Shown here: piece by piece, positions 10,616 to 20,148 of the stretch | Layout: each line of letters begins with the position of its first letter | Numbering within the stretch: the stretch's first letter is position 1 | Source: Serinicoccus marinus DSM 15273 | GTDB taxonomy: Bacteria > Actinomycetota > Actinomycetes > Actinomycetales > Dermatophilaceae | NCBI RefSeq assembly: GCF_008386315.1 | Contig: NZ_CP043808.1 | Coordinates: forward strand, 806,001 to 870,000 | Reading direction: 5' to 3' | DNA: 64,000 nucleotides | The notes under the pieces: generated by a model | Told to the model about the DNA's origin: nothing | Database searches by the model: none | The model's input: only the letters and a program-made list of their open reading frames with translations | Position numbers and translations under genes: made by a program

Positions 10616-10712
10616 ACCGGGCTCATCCCCCGGGCAGCGTCGTCCTCGTGGCAGCAGAGCACGACTGACACGAGTCCGACGACGACGCACCAGGAGCAGG
10701 AGCCACCCCCCC

Positions 10713-13700
10713 ATGGCCTACCCCCGCACCAGCACCTCCGCCGACGCGCTCACCAGCTCGCCGCGCTTCCCGGAGATCGAGCAGGCCGTGCTGGCCTACT
10801 GGCGCGAGCACGGCACCTTCGCCAAGAGCGTGGAGCAGCGTGAGGCCGGGGAGGACGGCGCCAACGAGTACGTCTTCTACGACGGGCCGCCGTTCGCCAA
10901 CGGACTGCCGCACTACGGCCACCTGCTCACCGGCTACGTCAAGGACGTCGTGCCGCGCTACCAGACGATGCGCGGGCGCCGGGTCGAGCGGCGCTTCGGG
11001 TGGGACACCCACGGGCTGCCCGCCGAGCTGGAGGCGATGGACCAGCTCGGGATCAAGACCAAGGACGAGATCCTCGGCCTCGGCATCGAGGCGTTCAACG
11101 CCAAGTGCCGCGAATCGGTGCTGAAGTACACCGACGAGTGGCAGGACTACGTCACCCGGCAGGCGCGGTGGGTCGACTTCGAGCACGACTACAAGACGCT
11201 CGAGGTCGACTACATGGAGTCGGTGCTCTGGGCGTTCAAGAGCCTCTACGACAAGGGCCTGGTCTACGAGGGCTTCCGGGTGCTGCCCTACTGCTGGAAC
11301 GACCAGACGCCGCTGTCCAACCACGAGCTGCGGATGGACGACGAGGTCTACCAGGTGCGCCAGGACCCGGCGGTGACCGTCGGTGCGCGGCTGCTTCCGG
11401 GTGAGGGTCCCGACGAGGTGCTGGACGGCGCGCTGGCGCTGGTGTGGACGACGACGCCGTGGACCTTGCCGGCGAACCTCGCGATCATGGTCGGCGAGGA
11501 CATCGAGTATGTCGTCGTGCGGGCCCCGCTGCCCGGCGCCACCGGCGAAGGCGCCGGGTCCGGCGGCGGTGAGCGCTACCTCATCGCGAAGGAGCGGCTC
11601 GCGGCCTACGCCCACGAGCTCGGCGAGGATCCGGAGGTGCTCGGCACCTACACCGGTGCCGAGCTGACCGGCCGGTCCTACGTGCCGCCGTTCTCCTACT
11701 ACGAGGGCTGGGAGCGCGCCCACCGGCTGGTCGTCGCGGAGTTCGTCACGACCACCGACGGCACCGGCCTGGTCCACACCGCGGGCGCCTTCGGTGAGGA
11801 CGACAAGGTGGTCACCGACCGCGAGGGCATCGAGCCGGTCATGCCGGTCGGCCCGGACGGCGCCTTCACCGCCCCGGTGGAGGAGTACGCCGGGATGCTT
11901 GTCTTCGACGCCAACGCGCCGATCATGGACCACCTCAAGGCGGCCACCCGCAACCAGCTCGGCGGGGAGCAGCACGAGACCGGCTCGGTCACCGCGGGCA
12001 CCGTGCTGCTGCGGCGAGAGTCCTACGGCCACTCCTACCCGCACTGCTGGCGCTGCAAGCAACCGCTGATCTACAAGGCGGTCTCCTCCTGGTTCGTCGA
12101 GGTGACGGCCTTCAAGGACGACATGCTGCGCACCAACCAGGAGATCACCTGGGTGCCCGAGCACATCAAGGACGGCCAGTTCGGCCGGTGGCTGGAGAAC
12201 GCCCGCGACTGGTCGATCTCCCGCAACCGCTTCTGGGGCAGCCCGATCCCGGTGTGGCGCAGCGACGACCCGGCCTACCCGCGGATCGACGTCTACGGCT
12301 CCCTGGAGCAGCTCGAGGCCGACTTCGGCGGGCTCCCGCGCGACCGCGAGGGCAGCATCGACCTGCACCGCCCCTTCGTCGACGAGCTGACCCGGCCCAA
12401 CCCCGACGACCCCACCGGCAAGAGCACCATGCGCCGGGTCGAGGACGTGCTCGACGTGTGGTTCGACTCCGGGTCGATGAGCTACGCCCAGGTGCACTAC
12501 CCGTTCGAGAACGCCGACTGGTTCGAGCACCACTTCCCGGCGGACTTCATCGTGGAGTACATCGGGCAGACCCGCGGCTGGTTCTACACGCTGCACATCC
12601 TCGCGACCGCGCTCTTCGACCGGCCCGCCTTCTCGACCTGTCTGTCCCACGGCATCGTGCTCGGCAGCGACGGGCAGAAGATGAGCAAGTCGCTGCGCAA
12701 CTACCCGGACGTGCGGGAGGTCTTCGACCGCGACGGCGCAGACGCGATGCGCTGGTTCCTCATGAGCAGCCCGATCCTGCGGGGCGGCAACCTCATCGTC
12801 ACCGAGCAGGGCATCCGGGACGGCGTGCGCCAGACGATGATCCCGCTGTGGAACGCGTGGTACTTCTTCGGGCTCTACGCCAACGCCGCCGGGTACCAGG
12901 CGCGGTGGTCCACGGACTCCGAGCACGAGCTGGACCGGTACGTCCTCGCCAAGACGCGCGAGTTCGTCGAGGCGGCGCAGGCCGCCTACGACGGCAACGA
13001 GATCGCGGTCGCCGCCGAGGTCATCCGCGACTTCGTCGACGTGCTCACCAACTGGTACATCCGGCGTTCCCGCGACCGCTTCTGGGCCGAGGACGAGTCT
13101 GCCTTCGACACGCTCTACACCGTGCTCGAGATCACCTGCCGGGTCGCCGCGCCGCTCCTGCCGCTCCTGACCGAGGAGGTATGGCGGGGGCTCACCGGTG
13201 GTGAGTCGGTGCACCTCACCGACTGGCCGGAGGTGGGCGACCTGCCCGGCGACGCCGGTCTGGTGGCCGCGATGGACACGGTGCGCGAGGTCTGCTCGGC
13301 GGCGCTCGGGATGCGCAAGGCGCAGGGGCTGCGGGTGCGCCTCCCGCTGCCGCGGCTCACGGTGGTGCTGCCGGACTGGGAGTCCTTCACGCCGCCGGGC
13401 AACCGGTCCCGGGCCCGGATGGTCACGCAGGTCGTCATGGAGGAGGTCAACGTCCGGCAGCTCACCGTGCTCGACGCGAACGACCCGGACGCGCTGGCCG
13501 ATCTCCAGATCGAGCAGCGGCTCACCGTCAACGCCCGGGCCGCCGGGCCCCGTCTCGGCAAGCAGGTGCAGGCCGCGATCAAGGGGTCCAAGTCCGGCGA
13601 CTGGTCCGTCGGCGACGACGGCGTGGTCACCAGCGGCGGCATACCGCTGCAGGAGGGCGAGTTCACCCTGGAGACGGTCGTGGGCGAGTCCGCCGACGGC

Positions 13701-14081
13701 GCCTCGTCGTCCGCGACCGCGCCGCTGCGCGGCCACGGCGGCGGCTTCGTCGTGCTCGACACCGAGGTGACCCCGGAGCTGGAGAAGGAGGGTCTGGCCC
13801 GTGACCTGGTCCGCGCGGTCCAGGGCGCCCGCAAGGATGCCGGGCTGAACATCAGCGACCGGATCAGCCTGACCGTCGTCGGTGACGACGAGGTGTGGGA
13901 CGCCGCGATGGCCTACCAGCAGCTCGTCATGAGCGAGACGCTCGCCGTGCAGTTCGGGGCGGCCGGGGCCGGGCAGCCGCTGCCGCCGGCCAAGGACGGT
14001 GCGCACTCGGGCACCGCCGACCTGGGCGGTGGGCATACCGTGCAGCTGCTGATCAGCCGACGCGAGGAGGCAGGACGATGA
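10713..14081 (+). CDS. ileS: Isoleucine--tRNA ligase
   Basis: A 1,122-residue class I synthetase charging tRNA-Ile. The HIGH motif is [14 protein letters not shown], the KMSKS motif is [14 protein letters not shown], and the W(C/H)xR-type zinc-like element appears as [18 protein letters not shown]. The C-terminal half contains [16 protein letters not shown]. The start ATG at 10713 follows GGAG at 10699-10702 and lies downstream of the T-box. In-frame upstream codons belong to the leader. The gene overlaps folC by four bases (ATGA). Expression is expected to rise when tRNA-Ile is uncharged. One Ile in the C-terminal part uses the rare codon ATA within the recurrent GGCATACC word (13637). Confidence 0.97.
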   Translation: MAYPRTSTSADALTSSPRFPEIEQAVLAYWREHGTFAKSVEQREAGEDGANEYVFYDGPPFANGLPHYGHLLTGYVKDVVPRYQTMRGRRVERRFGWDTHGLPAELEAMDQLGIKTKDEILGLGIEAFNAKCRESVLKYTDEWQDYVTRQARWVDFEHDYKTLEVDYMESVLWAFKSLYDKGLVYEGFRVLPYCWNDQTPLSNHELRMDDEVYQVRQDPAVTVGARLLPGEGPDEVLDGALALVWTTTPWTLPANLAIMVGEDIEYVVVRAPLPGATGEGAGSGGGERYLIAKERLAAYAHELGEDPEVLGTYTGAELTGRSYVPPFSYYEGWERAHRLVVAEFVTTTDGTGLVHTAGAFGEDDKVVTDREGIEPVMPVGPDGAFTAPVEEYAGMLVFDANAPIMDHLKAATRNQLGGEQHETGSVTAGTVLLRRESYGHSYPHCWRCKQPLIYKAVSSWFVEVTAFKDDMLRTNQEITWVPEHIKDGQFGRWLENARDWSISRNRFWGSPIPVWRSDDPAYPRIDVYGSLEQLEADFGGLPRDREGSIDLHRPFVDELTRPNPDDPTGKSTMRRVEDVLDVWFDSGSMSYAQVHYPFENADWFEHHFPADFIVEYIGQTRGWFYTLHILATALFDRPAFSTCLSHGIVLGSDGQKMSKSLRNYPDVREVFDRDGADAMRWFLMSSPILRGGNLIVTEQGIRDGVRQTMIPLWNAWYFFGLYANAAGYQARWSTDSEHELDRYVLAKTREFVEAAQAAYDGNEIAVAAEVIRDFVDVLTNWYIRRSRDRFWAEDESAFDTLYTVLEITCRVAAPLLPLLTEEVWRGLTGGESVHLTDWPEVGDLPGDAGLVAAMDTVREVCSAALGMRKAQGLRVRLPLPRLTVVLPDWESFTPPGNRSRARMVTQVVMEEVNVRQLTVLDANDPDALADLQIEQRLTVNARAAGPRLGKQVQAAIKGSKSGDWSVGDDGVVTSGGIPLQEGEFTLETVVGESADGASSSATAPLRGHGGGFVVLDTEVTPELEKEGLARDLVRAVQGARKDAGLNISDRISLTVVGDDEVWDAAMAYQQLVMSETLAVQFGAAGAGQPLPPAKDGAHSGTADLGGGHTVQLLISRREEAGR

Positions 14082-15547
14082 GCGACAACATCTTCGCCGG
14101 CGACGACGGCAGCACCGAGCTGCCGCTGGACCCGGGCGGCGCCGTGCCCCCCGCCGAGGAGGGCTCGCCCCGGGCGCCGGAGGCGACGTCGCCGGAGCTG
14201 CTGGCGCGCTACGCCGAGGTCAGCGAGGCGATCTTCGCGCGCACCCCCGAGCACATGCCGCAGCCCACCCTGCACCGGGTCGCCCGCGTCATGGAGCTCA
14301 TGGGTGACCCCCAGCACAGCTTCCGGATGATCCACCTCACCGGCACCAACGGCAAGACCTCCACCGCGCGGATCACCGAGCGGCTGCTGCGCGAGATGGG
14401 TCTGCGCACCGGCCGGTTCACCAGCCCGCACCTGCACGACATGCGCGAGCGGGTCAGCATCGACGGGGAGCCGGTCTCGATCGAGGCCTTCCTCGCCGCC
14501 TACGACGACGTCCTGCCCTTCGTCGAGATGGTGGACGCCGAGAGCATGGCGTCGCCGGACGAGGCGGACCGGGTCCGGATGACCTACTTCGAGGTGATCG
14601 TCGCCCTCGCCTACGCCGCCTTCGCCGACGCCCCGGTCGAGGTCGCCGTCGTCGAGGTGGGCCTGGGCGGCGTCTGGGACGCCACCTCGGTCGCCGACGG
14701 CGACGTCGCGGTCCTCACCCCCGTCGCGCTCGACCACACCCGTCTGCTCGGCTCGACGCTGGAGGAGATCGCGGGCGAGAAGTCGGGGATCATCAAGGCC
14801 GACGCCCTGGCGGTCGTGGGGGTGCAGGAGCCGGAGGTCATGCAGGTCCTCACCGAGCGTGCCGAGGAGGTCGGAGCGCAGGTCCACGCTGAGGGCGTCG
14901 CCTTCGGGGTCCTGGCCCGCGAGGTCGCGGTGGGCGGGCAGCAGCTGTCCGTGCGCGGCCTGGCCGGCGACTACACCGACCTGTTCCTGCCGCTCTTCGG
15001 TGCCTACCAGGCGCACAACGCGGCGATGGCGATCGCCGCCGTGGAGGCCTTCGTCGGGGGTGGCGAGCAGCCGCTCACCGACGAGGTGCTGCGCGCGGCG
15101 CTGGCCGACGTCAGCTCGCCGGGCCGGCTGGAGATCGTCCGGCGCTCCCCGACGGTCCTCGTGGACGCGGCGCACAACCCGGCCGGGGCCGCGGCGCTGG
15201 TCGAGGCGGTGCGGGAGTCCTTCACCTTCACCCGGCTCGTCGGGCTGCTCGCGGTCCTCGAGGACAAGGACGCCGAGCACATGATCCAGGCGCTGGAGCC
15301 GGTGCTGGACCACGTCGTGGTCTCCCGCACCACCTCGCCGCGCGCCATCCGGCCGCACCGTCTCGGGGAGCTGGTCGCGGAGTACTTCGGCGAGGACCGG
15401 GTGACCGTCGTCGCCGACCTGCCGGACGCCCTCGACGTCGCGGCCGGTCTCGCCGACGACGGCGGGGTCGGCGGCGCGGTGCTCGCGACGGGCTCGGTGA
15501 CGACCGCGGCCGAGGTCCGTGAGCTGCTCGGCCGGCAGACCGCCTAG
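14078..15547 (+). CDS. folC: Bifunctional folylpolyglutamate synthase/dihydrofolate synthase
   Basis: A 489-residue Mur-ligase family enzyme that adds glutamate to dihydropteroate or folates. The ATP P-loop is [14 protein letters not shown], followed by [19 protein letters not shown]. Other conserved blocks are [14 protein letters not shown] and [18 protein letters not shown] 70-residue acidic leader precedes the catalytic part, common in actinobacteria. The ATG overlaps the ileS stop, so translation is coupled and both genes probably fall under the T-box. In related genomes DUF4233 and ndk usually follow directly; here a 4.1-kb opposite-strand block intervenes. Confidence 0.95.
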   Translation: MSDNIFAGDDGSTELPLDPGGAVPPAEEGSPRAPEATSPELLARYAEVSEAIFARTPEHMPQPTLHRVARVMELMGDPQHSFRMIHLTGTNGKTSTARITERLLREMGLRTGRFTSPHLHDMRERVSIDGEPVSIEAFLAAYDDVLPFVEMVDAESMASPDEADRVRMTYFEVIVALAYAAFADAPVEVAVVEVGLGGVWDATSVADGDVAVLTPVALDHTRLLGSTLEEIAGEKSGIIKADALAVVGVQEPEVMQVLTERAEEVGAQVHAEGVAFGVLAREVAVGGQQLSVRGLAGDYTDLFLPLFGAYQAHNAAMAIAAVEAFVGGGEQPLTDEVLRAALADVSSPGRLEIVRRSPTVLVDAAHNPAGAAALVEAVRESFTFTRLVGLLAVLEDKDAEHMIQALEPVLDHVVVSRTTSPRAIRPHRLGELVAEYFGEDRVTVVADLPDALDVAAGLADDGGVGGAVLATGSVTTAAEVRELLGRQTA

Positions 15548-16554
15548 CGGCTGGCGACGGCCTCGGCGGGCAACGCGCTCCAGCCGGTCACCTCGGGTAT
15601 GCGCACCGCGCCGGCCCGCGGGGCACGGCAGGTGAGCCGTTGCGGAGCAGCCAGACGTTCGACCCCGGTGGCCCGCCAGGCACCCTGGCCGCGCACCCTC
15701 ACGTCGGTGTGCCACCGGCCGACCACGGGGGCAGCGCCATCGTCGCGGTCGTCCCCGGCGGGGGCCTCGACCGGCAGCTCCACGGGGGCGCCGAGCGGGT
15801 GCACCGCGTCCCACGGCACCTGCCACCGGGCCAGGGCCGCCAGCACCGCGCTCTGGACCACGCGGTGCTGGCCGAGGGCCCCTCGCAGATGGGCGACGCT
15901 GGGCGCGCCCTCGCGATGGTCGCGCACCAGCCGGGCGGCGGTGCCGGGGTCGAGCGCGCCGTAGCAGGCGCCGTCCGGCAGGACGAGCAGGTTCGCCGCG
16001 AAGCGGTCACCGCCCGTGTGCGAGCACTCCCAGGTCTGGTCCGGCCAGGCCTCCTGCAAGGCCACGGCCACCGGTCGACCGCGGACCGCGCAGCAGACGT
16101 CCTTGCGGCCGTGGGTGCAGACCAGCAGCAGCTGCTCGTCGTCGGCCGAGGCGTCGGTGAGGCCGACGGGCTCGGCGGCGGCCGCGCGCGCGGCCGCCGC
16201 CCCGGCCATCTGACGCAGCCGCGCCGCCCCGGTGAGCAGCTCGGCACCGGAGCCCCAGGCACCGCGCACCACCCGCGACCCGGGAGGGGCGCCCGGGTCG
16301 ACGGCATACCAGCGCCACGGGCCCTCGCGCCGAGGCTGCTCGCCCGGGCGTCGGATGAGCAGCACCCTGGCCCAGGCCGCCGCGCTCTCCCGGAGGACGT
16401 CGTCCCGCACGTCATCCGGGAGGGCTTGGAGGGCGTCGAAGGGCCACCCGCCCGGCACCTCGACCAGTAGCAGCCGCGGCTGCGGGGGTGCGGTCCCCGG
16501 CAGCGGGTCCGCGCGCTCCCGCGCGGCGTCCGAGCAGCGGAAGCTCTCGGTCAT
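15544..16554 (-). CDS. Sucrase/ferredoxin-like domain protein
   Basis: A 336-residue protein of the Suc_Fer-like family, a thioredoxin-fold ferredoxin. The cluster-binding pattern is clear: CTHGRKDVCC (Cys146, Cys154, Cys155), then WECSHTGGDRFAANLLVLP (Cys177, His179) and CYGALDPG. Such proteins are thought to bind a [2Fe-2S] cluster and carry electrons. The start overlaps the stop of the JmjC oxygenase gene by four bases, so the two are co-translated. A Fe(II)/2-oxoglutarate oxygenase beside a ferredoxin-like protein suggests a redox partnership, which is my inference. Its 3' end overlaps the folC 3' end by four bases, tail to tail. Confidence 0.85.
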   Translation of the reverse strand: MTESFRCSDAARERADPLPGTAPPQPRLLLVEVPGGWPFDALQALPDDVRDDVLRESAAAWARVLLIRRPGEQPRREGPWRWYAVDPGAPPGSRVVRGAWGSGAELLTGAARLRQMAGAAAARAAAAEPVGLTDASADDEQLLLVCTHGRKDVCCAVRGRPVAVALQEAWPDQTWECSHTGGDRFAANLLVLPDGACYGALDPGTAARLVRDHREGAPSVAHLRGALGQHRVVQSAVLAALARWQVPWDAVHPLGAPVELPVEAPAGDDRDDGAAPVVGRWHTDVRVRGQGAWRATGVERLAAPQRLTCRAPRAGAVRIPEVTGWSALPAEAVASR

Positions 16555-17837
16555 CGGTGCCCGTCGCCCGACCCGGGCACGACGGCGATGCCGCGGGTCA
16601 GCAGCCCGCGCGCGAGCTGCAGCGCGGCGTCCTCGTCGAGGCCCGCGGCGCCGCCGAGGTCGCGCACCCTCACCGGCCCGCCCTCCAGCAGGAGGTCCAG
16701 GGCCGGGCGGTAGGAGGCCGGCAGGGTGAACGCCGCGACGCGCGAGGTCACGGTCACCCGCTCGTCCTCGTCCTCCAGCTGGGCCACGAGATGGGGGCGC
16801 AGCAGGATCTCGTCGTCGACGGTCAGGGACTGGGCCGCCGCGACCTGCGCGAGCGGCCGCACGGCCGAGGGTCGGGCGCTGCCCCGCTGTCGTGCGTGCA
16901 GGGTCGCGGCCAGCTCGTCGGCCGGTAGCTCCCGCAGCCGCCGCAGCAACGTCTCGCGCACCTGCTCGACGTCGTCGTGCCAACCGCCCGGATCGGAGAG
17001 GTCCACGCCCAGGGGCAGGCTGCGGCGCACCTCGTCCTCGGCGCCGAGACCGGCAGCGACGAGGTCCAGCGCCGAGGTCGCCAGGTGGTGCCGGGTCCAT
17101 GCGTGCACGCCGATGGTCAGGTGCGTGCTGACCTCGCCCATCGCCCGGGCCGAGTGGATCCAGCCGCGGGGGAGGTAGAGGCAGTCGCCAGGCTCCAGGG
17201 TCGTCTCGAGGTGGGCGGGTCGCTGGGCGGCGGCAGTCACCTCCTCGCGCCGGTCGGTCCACGGTTGGCTGCGCAGCGGCTGCGGGAGCACCGGCTCGCG
17301 CAGCGACCAGCGCTTGGTCCCGGAGATCTGCAGCACGAAGACGTCGTGCACGTCGTAATGGTCGTCGAAGCCCTGGTTGGCCGCCGGGGTGACGTAGGCG
17401 TTGACCTGCACCGGGCTGCCGAGGTCGGCGGCCAGGTCGTCGGCGAGGACGCGGATCGGCGACCACGTGCGGTGCAGGCCCTGGAGGACGATCGTCGCCC
17501 CGTCGGCGAAGAGCCGGAGCAGCTTGCTGTCGTCGACCTGGTCCGGCATCCCGGCGCCGGTGCCGCCCGAGGAGGTGAAGGCGCTCTCCGGCAGCGTGGA
17601 CCCGTCCTTGGCGACCCGCAGGAAGGGGGTGCGCAACCCGCGCTCCGAGACGAGATCGTCGACGGCGTCCAGGGAGAAGAGGTCGTCGAAGGTGTCACCA
17701 CCGCGGTCGGCGACCCCGGCCAGGTGGAGGGTATGCCCCCAGTGGTCCCGTGCGAAGTCCTGCGGGGACAGCGAGCCGAGCAGTCGGGTGAGGGCCGGTC
17801 TCCCGGCCCTCACCCGGTGCGATCCGATGTCGGTCAC
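16551..17837 (-). CDS. JmjC/cupin-4 domain oxygenase (ribosomal-oxygenase-like)
   Basis: A 428-residue Fe(II)/2-oxoglutarate-dependent oxygenase of the cupin-4 (ROX) group, the fold of YcfD, MINA53 and NO66, which hydroxylate Arg or His in proteins. The metal triad is visible: His160-x-Asp162 in GFDDHYDVHDVFVLQ and His228 in YLPRGWIHSA. The N-terminal FARDHWGHTLHLAG and the block VNAYVTPAANQGF are typical. A C-terminal winged-helix-like region follows, as in ROX enzymes. The GTG start overlaps the stop of the repetitive peptide gene by four bases (GTGA). This placement makes that peptide the most likely substrate, though ribosomal protein substrates remain possible. Confidence 0.88.
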   Translation of the reverse strand: MTDIGSHRVRAGRPALTRLLGSLSPQDFARDHWGHTLHLAGVADRGGDTFDDLFSLDAVDDLVSERGLRTPFLRVAKDGSTLPESAFTSSGGTGAGMPDQVDDSKLLRLFADGATIVLQGLHRTWSPIRVLADDLAADLGSPVQVNAYVTPAANQGFDDHYDVHDVFVLQISGTKRWSLREPVLPQPLRSQPWTDRREEVTAAAQRPAHLETTLEPGDCLYLPRGWIHSARAMGEVSTHLTIGVHAWTRHHLATSALDLVAAGLGAEDEVRRSLPLGVDLSDPGGWHDDVEQVRETLLRRLRELPADELAATLHARQRGSARPSAVRPLAQVAAAQSLTVDDEILLRPHLVAQLEDEDERVTVTSRVAAFTLPASYRPALDLLLEGGPVRVRDLGGAAGLDEDAALQLARGLLTRGIAVVPGSGDGHR

Positions 17838-18148
17838 TCGGCGGGACCGTCAGCCCCGCCGTCACCACCGGCACCGGCGTGGCCGTCTGCACCGCCGTCG
17901 GCTCCGCCGTCGCCACCCGGGCCGGCGTGGCCGTCCGCGCCGCCGTCGGCTCCGCCGTCGCCACCCGGGCCGGCGTGGCCGTCCGCGCCGCCGTCGGCTC
18001 CGCCGTCGCCACCCGGGCCGGCGTGACCGTCCGCGCCGCCGTCGGCTCCGCCGTCACCGCCGGGGCCTGCGTGACCGTCGGCGTCGCCGCTGGCGGCCTC
18101 GGTCGCCTCCGGCACGTCCTGGAACGGGTCGTTGTCCTGCGTGCTCAT
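17834..18148 (-). CDS. Small peptide with five 16-residue repeats; candidate substrate of the JmjC oxygenase
   Basis: A 104-residue protein. Residues 1-23 are a leader (MSTQDNDPFQDVPEATEA...). Residues 24-104 are five tandem units of DGHAGPGGDGGADGGA; the last is altered to DGHAGAGGDGGADGPAE. Only Asp, Gly, His, Ala and Pro occur in the array, with one His per unit in the context GHAG. I prefer the ATG at 18146-18148 because an AAGGG ribosome site lies eight bases upstream; a GTG nine bases earlier would overlap it. The gene overlaps the JmjC start and is first in the operon with a convincing promoter. It has a leader-plus-multicore layout like RiPP precursors. I do not recognise a named family, and a structural or metal-binding role is also possible. 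Confidence 0.8.
   Translation of the reverse strand: MSTQDNDPFQDVPEATEAASGDADGHAGPGGDGGADGGADGHAGPGGDGGADGGADGHAGPGGDGGADGGADGHAGPGGDGGADGGADGHAGAGGDGGADGPAE
17837..18079. repeat. 48-bp tandem repeat array within the small peptide gene
   Basis: Five in-frame 48-bp units, the inner three almost identical at the DNA level and the outer ones diverged. This suggests recent unit duplication or gene conversion, and the copy number may vary between strains. Confidence 0.9.
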
Positions 18149-18201
18149 GTCGTCCACCCTTCTGTCGATGGTGCTGCCGCGAGGTCCACGGCCTCAGCAC
18201 G

Positions 18202-18230
18202 AGCATCCTGCGTGGCCCGCCGGCGTGCAA
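18202..18230 (-). promoter_or_regulatory. Promoter of the repeat-peptide/JmjC/ferredoxin operon
   Basis: On the minus strand TTGCAC (18225-18230) and GATGCT (18202-18207) are separated by 17 bp, a good housekeeping-type promoter, with a start expected near 18195 and a 5' leader of about 47 nt. Confidence 0.5.
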
Positions 18231-18249
18231 CCGGAGGTGCCCTGCCCGC

Positions 18250-18999
18250 TCAGTGGTCGTGACCGCCCGGAGGCTCGCTCGGCGAGGTCGCGTCCCCCGT
18301 GTCTCCGGAGGCCGCGTCCCGCTGCTCCACCCAGGCGTCGACGTCCTCCCGCGGCGCGGCGTCCCGCTCCTCGAGCATGTCCTGCATGAGCAGGACCTCG
18401 CCGACCTGCGCGTCCACCATCTTCTGCGCGGCGAGGAGCACCTCCGGCTGCTGCGCCTGGTCGACCGCGGCCTGCGCCATGTCCACCCCGGAGAGGTGGT
18501 GCGTGGTCATGAGCTGGAGGAAGAGCACCTCGGCCTCCTCGCCCGAGGCCTCGCCGAGCTCCTGGATCTCGGTGGGGGAGGCCATACCGGGCATGGGCAC
18601 GCCCGCGGGCAGGTCGGCCGTGTCGCCGTGGTCCATCCCCTCCATCGACGTCCCCGCCGACGACATCCAGGCCATCCGCTGCTCGCCCCGGGCCCGCGGC
18701 AGCCCCCAGTCGTCGAGCCAGGTCCCCATCATCCCGCGCTCGTAGCCCTGGGTGTTGCTGATGTCGACCGCCAGCCGGCGCACCGCCTCGTCGTCGGTCC
18801 GCTGCATGACCAACTGCGACATCTGGACCGCCTGCGCGTGGTGCTCGCTCATGTCGCGGGCGAAGCCGGCGTCCGCGCCGTCGTCCGGGGGGGTCCGCTC
18901 GCCGAAGGCCAGCCACCCCACGAGGGCGCCCAGGCACAGCGCCACGATGGTGACGGCGGCGAGCGCAGGGGCACCGAAGGTGCGCCACCGATCGGTCAT
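18250..18999 (-). CDS. DUF305 family protein, membrane-anchored
   Basis: A 249-residue protein with an uncleaved signal/anchor (PALAAVTIVALCLGALVGWLAF) and an exported DUF305 domain. The two half-domains carry FARDMSEHHAQAVQMSQLV and FLQLMTTHHLSGVDMAQAA, the paired HH helices of this ferritin-like family. A Met/His stretch (SMEGMDHGD, MPGMAS) could bind metal. The C-terminus ends GGHDH. DUF305 proteins are often linked to copper handling, a family-level statement. The ATG overlaps the DUF3105 stop by four bases, so the two are translated together. Confidence 0.9.
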   Translation of the reverse strand: MTDRWRTFGAPALAAVTIVALCLGALVGWLAFGERTPPDDGADAGFARDMSEHHAQAVQMSQLVMQRTDDEAVRRLAVDISNTQGYERGMMGTWLDDWGLPRARGEQRMAWMSSAGTSMEGMDHGDTADLPAGVPMPGMASPTEIQELGEASGEEAEVLFLQLMTTHHLSGVDMAQAAVDQAQQPEVLLAAQKMVDAQVGEVLLMQDMLEERDAAPREDVDAWVEQRDAASGDTGDATSPSEPPGGHDH

Positions 19000-19628
19000 C
19001 CGCGCTCCACGAGGTCCGTGCTCGTCCCGCTCGTGCACGCGGAACCGAGCTCGGGGGTGTCTGGCGCCAGCTTGTACTCCCGCACGAAGGCCTGCAGCAG
19101 CTTCTCGTCCGCCGAGTCCAGCTCGAGCTGGTGGTTCCAGGACGTCGCCATGACCGGCGACTCCTGGTCGGCGACCGGGCTGACCAGCATGTAGTCCTCC
19201 TCGCCGAGGGCGGTGATCACCTCGACCTGCTCCGCCGGGAGGTCGGGCTGGTAGGTCAACCAGACGGCCCCGTGCTCGAGCGAGTGCACGGCGTGCTCGG
19301 TCGGGACCTCTTCGGCGTAGACGCCGCAGTTCCACCAGGCCGGGTGGTGCGGGCCGCCCGGCGGCACCGCGGAGTCGTAGTCGATCTGCTCGGTGCGGTG
19401 GTCCGCGGCGGTGTTGTCGAAGTCCTTGACGGCCGACAGGTCGGCCAGCGCGGGCGAGTCCCGCACGACCGCGAAGACGACCGCCCCGACGATGACCACG
19501 ACGATGGCCACCACCGACCCCCAGATGAGCAGCCCCCGGCGGCGCTCGGCGGCGGCGCCGGCTTTCTGGATCTTGGCCGCCTTCGCGGCGCGGTCGGAGG
19601 CCGCGGGCTTGCGGTCGGGTCGGGGCAT
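18996..19628 (-). CDS. DUF3105 domain membrane protein
   Basis: A 210-residue protein. A basic N-terminus (PRPDRKPAASDRAAKAAK) and one membrane helix (LIWGSVVAIVVVIVGAVVFAVV) precede a DUF3105 domain: VPPGGPHHPAWWNCGVY, AVHSLEHGAVWLTYQP, VATSWNHQ-like MATSWNHQLEL. The conserved His and Cys residues suggest metal or redox chemistry outside the membrane. It is paired with DUF305 immediately downstream, a common actinobacterial arrangement. The start ATG is at 19626-19628. It is divergent from the DUF4233 gene, with about 110 bp between. Confidence 0.85.
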   Translation of the reverse strand: MPRPDRKPAASDRAAKAAKIQKAGAAAERRRGLLIWGSVVAIVVVIVGAVVFAVVRDSPALADLSAVKDFDNTAADHRTEQIDYDSAVPPGGPHHPAWWNCGVYAEEVPTEHAVHSLEHGAVWLTYQPDLPAEQVEVITALGEEDYMLVSPVADQESPVMATSWNHQLELDSADEKLLQAFVREYKLAPDTPELGSACTSGTSTDLVERG

Positions 19629-19739
19629 CGGTGCGCTCCTGTGCGGATCGGTCGAGCTGGGGTGCCGACCCCAGCGTATGCCGTCGGGCTGGCGGGTTGC
19701 TGGGAAGCCTCCCAGGCTGGGTCTGCGACACTGACGGGC

Positions 19740-20147
19740 GTGACCCCCGGCACCCTCACCCGACGTCTGTGTGCCACGACACTGCTCGCCCAGGCGATGT
19801 CGGTCTTCTTCGGCACTCTCGTGGCCTGGCGCCTGGCCGGGACGACCGGGGACCCGCGGGCAGGGGCATACCTCTGGGGCGGGCTCGTGCTCACCGCTCT
19901 GTGCGTGCTCGCCGCCGGTGCGCTGCGCAGCCGGGTCGGGATCCTCCTGGGCTGGCTCGCGCAGTTCCTCACCCTGGCGGCCGGGCTCGTCCTGCCGGCC
20001 ATGCTCGTCGTGGCCGGGCTCTTCGGTTTCCTCTGGTGGCTGTGCCTCAGCCAGGGGACGCGGATGGACCGGCTCACGGCGCAGCGGCAGGCGCAGGCCG
20101 ACGACCCGGCGACCGACGACACCGCGACCGACAGGGAGAGCGAGTGA
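19740..20147 (+). CDS. DUF4233 family membrane protein
   Basis: A 135-residue protein with four predicted membrane helices ([70 protein letters not shown]) and an Asp/Thr-rich tail. DUF4233 lies between folC and ndk in many actinobacteria, which supports the call. I chose the GTG at 19740; translation further upstream would run through the divergent gene. Function unknown. It ends one base before the uppP start, so the two are an operon. Confidence 0.85.
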   Translation: MTPGTLTRRLCATTLLAQAMSVFFGTLVAWRLAGTTGDPRAGAYLWGGLVLTALCVLAAGALRSRVGILLGWLAQFLTLAAGLVLPAMLVVAGLFGFLWWLCLSQGTRMDRLTAQRQAQADDPATDDTATDRESE

Positions 20148-20148
20148 G

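Noticed and set aside
8656..10668. A 670-codon plus-strand frame opposite the AbgT gene
   Set aside because: Antisense shadow: the product is His/Asp/Glu/Arg-rich with no domain, while the minus strand encodes a textbook transporter.
17837..18079. Possible CRISPR array
   Set aside because: The 48-bp units are directly adjacent without spacers and keep a reading frame, so they are a coding tandem repeat.
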